Source: Chara braunii (taxonomy: Eukaryota; Streptophyta; Charophyceae; Charales; Characeae). From it: DNA of 25,614 nt. The stretch covers positions 1,203,822 to 1,229,435 of the forward strand of contig BFEA01000243.1 in the NCBI GenBank assembly GCA_003427395.1, in the 5' to 3' direction. Made by a program: the position numbers and the translations under genes. This document shows positions 19,633 through 25,614 of this stretch, piece by piece. The notes under the pieces are model-generated. The model saw only the letters and a list, made by a program, of their open reading frames with translations, had not been told where the DNA came from and ran no database searches. The stretch's first letter is position 1; each line of letters begins with the position of its first letter.

Positions 19633-19728
19633 ATACGTTGAGGAACTCATGTCGTTCATCCATACGTCTCGTGCCGACGCATACGTTGAGGAACTCATGC
19701 GGTTCACGGTCGACTTAGAGCCCGCCGT
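19633..19728 (+). repeat. 48-nt tandem duplication in copy B pol
   Basis: ATACGTTGAGGAACTCATG occurs at 19633-19651 and again at 19681-19699, both followed by a GTTCA word. The period is 48 nt, which keeps the phase within the duplication. Copy A has one counterpart (about 4011-4030). Confidence 0.8.
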
Positions 19729-21349
19729 TCACGATTTGATTCAAGAGTACCGCGACGTTTTCCCCCCGTATTTCTCATACAGCGTGATCCCTCTAATGCG
19801 CGGTGTTGAGCATTCTATCCATCTCGTGCCTGACTATCGTGTCCACCATCAGGCACCCTACTGACTCTTGATTTCAGAGACGACGAAACTCAAGTGTCAG
19901 CTTGAGGAGCTCTTTGGACTAGGTTTCATTAGTCCTAGTAACTGCCCTTGGGGTGCATCCGTCCTCTTTGCTCACAAAGCAGACGGAACTCTCCGCCTTT
20001 GCATTGACTATTGCGGCCTTAACTGTTACACGGTTAAGAACAGCTACCCCATGTCTCGCATGGATGAGTTGTTTGCTTGTCTGGCAGGCAACCGCTTCTT
20101 CACGAAGATCGATCTTCGTAGCAGTTACCACCTGATCCGCGTAGCCATTGAGGACAAGCCGAAGACCTTCTTTCAGTCGCGCTTCGGCCACTACGAGTTC
20201 ACAGTGATGTCATTCGGCCTCACCAATGCACCCACCACCTTCCAAATGGCGAGGAATGACATCCGGAACATCCTAGAAGAATACGTTCTCGTATACCTGG
20301 ATGACATCTTGGTCTGAAGTCGTTTCTTAGGAGACCATATCAGACATCTCCGCGATGTCCTACAACGCTTATGCAAGCATGGCTTCGATGCCAAGCTCAG
20401 TAGGTGTCGCTTTGCCCAGCGCAAAGTGAACTTCCTAGGACATCATGTGTCTGACAAGGGGCTCCACATGGACAATGCACAAATCACTGCTATTGCAAAG
20501 TGGCCCGTCCCCACATCTGTCAAGCAGCTTCGCAGTTTTTCTAGGCCTCACTAGCTATTATAGTAATTTCATCCCGAGATACACTACGTACTCCTACGTC
20601 CTTACCTCCACCATCCTCTGGAAGAACCCGTCGTGGTTTCGCACACCCCTCTGTGAGGATGCCTTTCGCGCCCTAAAAAAGGCGGTGACTTGTTCGCCGG
20701 TTTTTTGCCTCCTCAATTTTATACACCCCTTCATCGCCACCACTAATGCATCCGATTCTGCAGTAGGAGTTGTACTGTCTTAGGTGTTTTCCTGTCCTCC
20801 TGATTCACCTTATCCTCATGTTCCTCCTTTCCCCCCCCTCCTGCTGACACTGCTTCTCGATTAACACCTACCCTCCCACCTATTCCGTTCACTGACAGTC
20901 CCCTCGTTACTTACTCCCCGACCATGGCGGAGGATGGGATTGTCGACGCTCATGCTGGGGATTGCCTGATCGCCTTCTACTCCTGTCAACTACTCCCTGC
21001 CGAGATAAACTACAATGCCGATGAACGTGAGGTTCTCGCAGTAGTTTATGCTACCCGGTACTGGCGTCACTCCCTGCACGGGGCGCCCTTCACGGTGCGC
21101 ACGAACAACTCAGTTGTTCAGGTGTTCCTCACGAAGCCCAAGCTTTCCCCTCTAAAGGCACGTTGGTGGCGTGACTTATCCGAGTTCATTTTCACCACTC
21201 CGCCCATCAAGGGTGAAACGAACCGTGTCGCCAATGCCTTGTCCCTCCGCCCTAATCACAATAAGGAACCCATCCATCTTGCTGCCATCTCCATCATCAT
21301 TGTTGATCAGTCGGTGATCGACGCATATCGTACTCAATACTGTCACTGA
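19649..21349 (+). pseudogene. pol: Pol: reverse transcriptase and RNase H, copy B
   Basis: RT starts with VHDLIQEYRDVFPPYFSYS and, after TGA 19862, shows [36 protein letters not shown] and YLDD (about 20297-20308), ending at TGA 20315. An extra T in a T-run near 20535-20541 shifts the frame, then LGLTSYYSNFI continues to TAG 20781, where copy A has CAG. RNase H follows in a further frame (20924-21349). Its three signature aspartates are all Asn: TTNASDS, RTNNS and RVANALS, where copy A has TTDASD, RTDNS and RVADALS. Each is a GAY to AAY change. The glutamate in EREVLAVVY remains. This domain could not catalyse RNA cleavage even if translated. Confidence 0.88.
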
Positions 21350-23230
21350 CCGGATTATCGCGTCATTCACGCAACACTGCGGAGTGGCAAGACCGTTCCT
21401 ACGTACTCCCTCGATGAGAATGGTCTTGTGTACTGGCATGGCTGATCTGGTAAGCTAGAACCACGTATCTGCGTTCCCTCCACTGGACAACTCTTCGTTC
21501 AGGCTGTAGCAGAGTTGCATGACCAGTCGGTTGTCGGTCATACGGGCTTCCACAAGACATTGGATCGTGTTTGCTGCCTATATGTCTGGCCGAAGTCCAA
21601 GGATTTCGCCAAAGCCTACATCCAGGAGTGTCCTACGTGTCGAGAGGTGAACAATGCGAACCACCTTCCGTATGGGTTACTTCATCTCTTACCTATACCC
21701 GAGGGTCGTTGGCAGTCCATCTCGATGGATTTCGTTGGTCCCCTCCGCCCACCCGCTAAGCGTGGTCATGATGCTATCTTTGTCGCCATCGATCGCTTCA
21801 TGAAGCGTGCACGCTTTTTCCCGTGATGCTATCGCATTAGCGCTCGTGAGGTCGCCGACATCGTCTTCGACCGAGTCGTCAGAGATCACGACTTACCTCA
21901 GGCCCGCGCTTTACCAGCACATTCTGGCGACACTACAAGATGTGTATGGATTCGAGTTCCGCTTCTCATCGTCTTACCACCCTTAGACGGATGGTCAGAC
22001 TGAGGTCACCAATAAAACTCTCGGTAATATCCTTTGAAAGTTTATTAGGGATGACCAGCAATGAAACTTACACTTAGCCCACGAGGAGATTGTGTACAAT
22101 CACGCTGTTTCGCCAGCCACGGGGATGTCGCCATTCTATTGCGACCTCGGCTACCACCCTCGCGTACCCGCGGACTTCCTACGACCATTGCGGTTGCGTC
22201 CAGACACTCGTTGTCCTGCGCTTGACGACAAGATCGCCCACATGGTGGCGATTATAAAGCGAGCACACGAGAGTCTCGCCGACTCCCAGACTCTCATGGC
22301 CGCACGAGCAAACCGATCACGAATTGATCATTCATTCAAAATCGGTGACGATGTCCTCGTCGACGCACGCCACTTACAGCTCGAAGCGGATACGCTTCGC
22401 AAGTACAAGCGTCGTTTCTTCGGTCCATGCCGCATCATTCAGGACGTCGGTTCAGATACTATCGCTAGTCTCGTCAGCTTCCGTGTGAAGCTACTTGATT
22501 ACCTTCGACACGCTCGCGTACACGATGTTTATCACGTCTCCTTCTTGCATCCTTATCGCAGACCACACGAGCAAACCGATCACAAATGAATCATTCATTC
22601 AAAGTCTGTGATGATGTGCTCGTCGACGCACGCCACTTACAGCTTGAAGCGGATACACTTCACAAGTACAGGCGTCGTTTCTTCGGTCTATGTCGCATCC
22701 TTCAGGCCGTCGGTTATGATACTACCGCTTGTACGGTCAGCTTCCGTGTGAAGCTACCTTATTACCTTCGACACGCTCACGTAAACGATGTTTACCATAT
22801 CTCCTTACTGCATCCTTATCGCAGATCGTCCCAGCGCTTCGCCGGACGTCCTTATGAGTGCCCTCCACCTATCATGGTGGATGGTCACGACGAGTTCATT
22901 GTTTCCGACATCGTATATCGTTGAGTTACCGACGATACCCTTTCACGCATCGGGTACCTTGTGCGTTGGAAGGGCTATCCTAATCAGGAGGCTACTTGGG
23001 AGCCCTTCGAGCACATGGAGCACGCCCAGATGTCGGAGCGTGCATATGATCGTGCTCGTCGTGCTGAGATATCTGCTCCTACTCAGCCGACTGACCCTTT
23101 TCCTCCTTCTGCGGCTTAGGAGATCGCTGAGAACGAGCCGGCTCCCTCTGAGATCGTTCTACAGCAACAGACGAACGGCTCCACGTGTCCACTGCGCAGT
23201 CATCGATGCCCTCGGCGTCTCGATGACTAA
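21350..23230 (+). pseudogene. pol: Pol: integrase and chromodomain, copy B
   Basis: The HHCC finger is recognisable (VGHTGFHKTLDR, ECPTCREVNNANH) and SISMDFVGPLRPP carries the first catalytic Asp. TGA 21824 stands where copy A has a Cys codon. About 19 nt are missing near 21899-21905, removing the segment that holds the second catalytic Asp (ISDRDP in A) and shifting the frame. The Glu-containing segment remains (DGQTEVTNKTL) after TAG 21984, where A has CAG. The C-terminal integrase region is tandemly duplicated (22303-22828). The chromodomain follows (GYLVRWKGYPNQEATWEPFE) with its Trp codon intact where A has TAG. Two stops precede the final TAA at 23228. Confidence 0.87.
22303..22828 (+). 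repeat. 263-nt tandem duplication within copy B integrase
   Basis: CACGAGCAAACCGATCAC occurs at 22303-22320 and 22566-22583, so the period is 263 nt. Both units encode DDVLVDARHLQLEADTL, RRFFG, SFRVKL and HDVYHVS-type text, but in different frames because 263 is not a multiple of three. By eye the units differ at roughly 10-13% of positions, so the duplication is old or the second unit came from another family member. Copy A has a single unit. Confidence 0.88.
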
Positions 23231-24740
23231 CACTTTGATCACCTACTATCTTCCTACTGACTCACACCATCAGGTACTCCATCATGAACTTGTTCAGGAT
23301 GTCAGCGTTTTGCGGCTCTGCTTCGACATCGACTCGACTCTTACTTCATCGACCACCTGGACGACTTCAGTCACCTTCTCGACTTCAGCCATCTTATCGA
23401 CTTCAGCTACTTTGGACGTGACTACTTCACGCCACCACCCTACCATGTACATTCCCTTGCATTTGTCGCATGCTGGTTCTCACTTAGCTGGGTCTCCTTG
23501 AGTTGGGTTCTCCCTTGGCATCGCATAGGCATTGGGACCGTAGCGTTATGTTGGCTTCCATGCTCCCAGATCTAGCTCTCTCCTCCCCCAGTCGGTGAGT
23601 TGTATGCATGTTTCCCTCACTCACTACCCTCATCACCCTAGTGTCGGCTCTTGCATGCCTTTAGTTAGGCATATCTCCACCCCGACGTTGCCACTTATAC
23701 GCACCCTCGTACAAGTACGGATTCATACTTTCGTACTCATACGCTACTCGTACGGTAGGGGCCCCGTACAATTTTTTTTATTTTTTTTTAATAACCCGGT
23801 ATAGTTTTATTTTTTTTTAATTTTTTTTCAAATGTTGTTTTTTTGGTGTTGTTGCATCGCATAGCTTATTTTCGGATTTTTTTGATGACTTTTTTTTTTT
23901 TTTTTTTTTTTTTCGTACGAGGGCGTACAAGACGTACAGGTTCCTGTACAGATCCCGTACATATATAACCTGTAAATTTCGTACGGAAAGGCCCCGTACG
24001 TGTACGTTATGCAACATAGTTCCACCCAATTCCAGGATTCCCTTCTCATGGTCGACCCTGCATGGTCTCACCCTTTTGTCGAGCATTACCCGCCCTGATG
24101 GTCTATCTGTTAGGGTCATTGGTTTTGTGTCGCTACCAATCTCCCACCTTGAGCCTGATGACCTATCCCACCTTCATGTGTGACTGCCCTTAGGAGTTTC
24201 GATTCTTATGTTGCATTCACCCCCTCTGAGATCATCCCACTCTCAGTGGTTCAGCGACATGACATTATCTTGTGACATATTGTTTTTTTTCCCTTCCAGC
24301 ACTAAGGCAATCGCCTCCAGGACATTAGGATTGTATATTGCTACATTTCATTTTTTGTTGTTAGCCAGGATGTGTATACCAAACATTTGTTTTTCATTTG
24401 ACATTATGTAGCTTACGCTGCATCACATGGACTCCGCATGGCGCGTGCTCCGCATCCTAGATTTCTCAGCTTTATTTATTGCAGAAGTCCGCTGTTTTTG
24501 CGGATAGCATGCTTATGGCTCTTGCGATCCATTACAGGTCTGACGATCGTGCAGCGGGCCTCCATCTGCCCTGACCTATAGCCAGGGCCTATTCGGCTAT
24601 TTGCTAGTTCGGCTTGTGGGACCAGGCCGTGGCGGGACCCCATAGCTCGTGTACTGTTTCAGTCTAGTCCAGTCCTGCCCGGTACCACTGTCGGTACCAG
24701 GCAAGTCTAGTCAACCACTGCCCTCAAGGAGGTACCGTTG
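23231..24740 (+). repeat. 3' untranslated and LTR region of copy B
   Basis: It matches 7309-8620 of copy A in blocks, including the 51-nt identical block at 24078-24128, the hairpin TCCGC/GCGGA (24488-24504) and the CGGTACC words near 24680-24700. It is interrupted by a GTAC-rich insertion (23708-24006). Similarity to A stops near 24740, before the terminal LTR segment. No gene is visible. Confidence 0.72.
23708..24006. mobile_element. GTAC-rich non-autonomous insertion with inverted termini
   Basis: The left end CGTACAAGTACGG (23708-23720) is inverted at the right end as CCGTACGTGTACG (23994-24006), 12 of 13 matching. Near-palindromic GTACGG...CCGTAC blocks lie just inside both ends (23750-23769 and 23980-23999), and GTAC words recur throughout. 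The centre is T/A homopolymer. Copy A has no counterpart at the aligned site (about 7760-7775), so this is an insertion into the LTR of B. Terminal and subterminal repeats of this kind suggest a MITE. A clean target-site duplication was not found. Confidence 0.65.
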
Positions 24741-25189
24741 ACAAGAGGTTTCTCTATTACAATATGAACCACGACTTGGCCTCCAGGACCTCCCTCCTAC
24801 CGCTTAGGCTTAATTGCAGTGGTTGGGCCGTCAATTGTGCAAGTAGTCTGTAAGGACTCTGGAGTGTATTATCTAGTTGCAACAAAGACATTTCTATGCT
24901 GGATTGGTGTTTTGCTGGCTTATAATGTGGTGTGAACCTCCATGCTCCTATGTGTCCCCCTAGGCCGCAGCCGCCTCCGACTCAGTCGAGGTCGAAGAGG
25001 CCGACCGAGGGCCCGCGGCCTAGGCCGCGCGGGCTTGTTATTTTGCGGCCGCGCCACAGCCAGGCGGCGGCGTGTGCGGGAAAACGGCGCTTGCGTTCGG
25101 CCTGCGCACGTCGATCGCTGTCGGTCTGTGCAAAAAAAAAAAAAAAATCTAAAATTTGGGGAGCGTTTTTTTATGTGTAAAAAAAATAA
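24741..25189. other. Non-coding segment with GC-rich part and A-tract
   Basis: No gene is recognised. 24955-25110 is GC-rich and contains the perfect 16-nt palindrome CGCGGCCTAGGCCGCG (25014-25029). An A16 tract at 25132-25147 follows directly, so 24940-25147 could be a short retroposed sequence with a poly(A) tail. This is a guess from layout only. Confidence 0.4.
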
Positions 25190-25378
25190 TAAAAAAATAA
25201 TAATAATAATAATAAAAAATCAATTGATTGGTTGTTTTTTTATTGACTGATTCATTGATTGATTGTTTGATTGTTGTTTGATTGATTGATTGATTGGTTG
25301 GTTGATTGATTGATTGATTGGTGGGGGAGGGGTCGTCCCTCCCCTCCTTTCACCCCGGCACACGCACACACACACACA

Positions 25379-25446
<68 letters not shown>

Positions 25447-25567
25447 GCAATCAATCAACCAATCAATCAATCAACCAAACAATTCAAGATCCTATCGAAT
25501 AGACAGGATCTTGATTGGTTTGGTTGATTGATTGATTAATTGATTGATTGATTTGATTGATTGATTG

Positions 25568-25614
<47 letters not shown>
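25186..25614. repeat. Compound, strand-alternating microsatellite block
   Basis: Order: (TAA)n at 25186-25220; GATT-type tetranucleotides at 25223-25321; a G-rich/C-rich hairpin at 25321-25350; (AC)n at 25359-25412; AATC-type repeats at 25411-25480, the reverse complement of the first block; a hairpin with stems TCAAGATCCT (25484-25493) and AGGATCTTGA (25505-25514); GATT-type repeats again at 25515-25570; (CT)22 at 25571-25614 running off the window. The second and third tetranucleotide blocks plus the hairpin form one imperfect palindrome of about 150 nt. Confidence 0.92.

Larger units (their letters stand above)
14341..24740 (+). mobile_element. Ty3/gypsy chromovirus, copy B (near full length, heavily degraded)
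   Basis: This is a second member of the same family as copy A, collinear with it from leader to 3' LTR. It starts in an LTR remnant (14341-14510) followed by a primer-site-like sequence. Extra sequence in its 5' part (about 14520-15130) includes a tRNA-derived insertion. Gag and pol carry many stops and frameshifts, a 48-nt and a 263-nt tandem duplication, a roughly 19-nt deletion in the integrase core, and loss of three RNase H aspartates. A GTAC-rich element sits in its 3' LTR region. Its 3' LTR lacks the terminal part seen in A at 8625-8690, so the right end is truncated near 24740. Confidence 0.9.

Noticed and set aside
25223-25500. Regular repeats that could be mistaken for a CRISPR-like array
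   Set aside because: They are di- and tetranucleotide microsatellites without spacers.

Overview
The window looks like a repeat island in a eukaryotic, probably green-lineage nuclear genome. I see no host protein-coding gene. It holds two decayed copies (A and B) of one Ty3/gypsy chromovirus family, a Penelope-like retroelement (PLE) between them, and several small non-autonomous repeats and microsatellites. The host inference rests on a chromodomain Ty3 element with a tRNA-iMet-like primer site next to a PLE whose GIY-YIG nuclease lies N-terminal of the RT. From memory of the literature, that PLE arrangement belongs to the Naiad/Chlamys group, and Chlamys occurs in green algae and spike mosses. 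A charophyte or other green alga would fit, but no single-copy gene anchors this.

Layout. 1-8766: copy A, entering the window inside its 5' leader. It has gag (886-2961), protease in the -1 frame (2898-3470), RT-RNase H-integrase-chromodomain (3463-7308) and a 3' LTR region. 8767 to about 13300: the PLE. ORF1 (8802-9914) has a damaged zinc knuckle and a charged coiled coil. The overlapping ORF2 (9898-12814) reads GIY-YIG endonuclease, a CxC linker, then RT. A hammerhead-ribozyme-like fold follows at 13212-13290. 13434-14290: a foldback element around a 40-T tract, a 110-bp tandem duplication and a nested palindrome. 14341-24740: copy B, more degraded, with an LTR remnant, primer site, tRNA-derived SINE-like insertion, leader, gag, pol and a 3' LTR region that contains a GTAC-rich insertion. 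24741-25614: GC-rich sequence, an A-tract and strand-alternating microsatellites.

The Ty3 copies would have supplied capsid/nucleocapsid (Gag) and a Pol polyprotein read in the -1 frame. The PLE would have used its nuclease to nick the target and its RT to copy its RNA. None of these frames is intact. Where A and B can be compared, many stops are C-to-T or G-to-A transitions (CAG to TAG, TGG to TAG), as expected from long-term cytosine methylation. The most notable items are the two-ORF N-terminal-nuclease PLE, the hammerhead-like fold behind it, a three-copy stem-loop motif kept in both Ty3 leaders, and a 51-nt block identical between the two diverged LTR regions.
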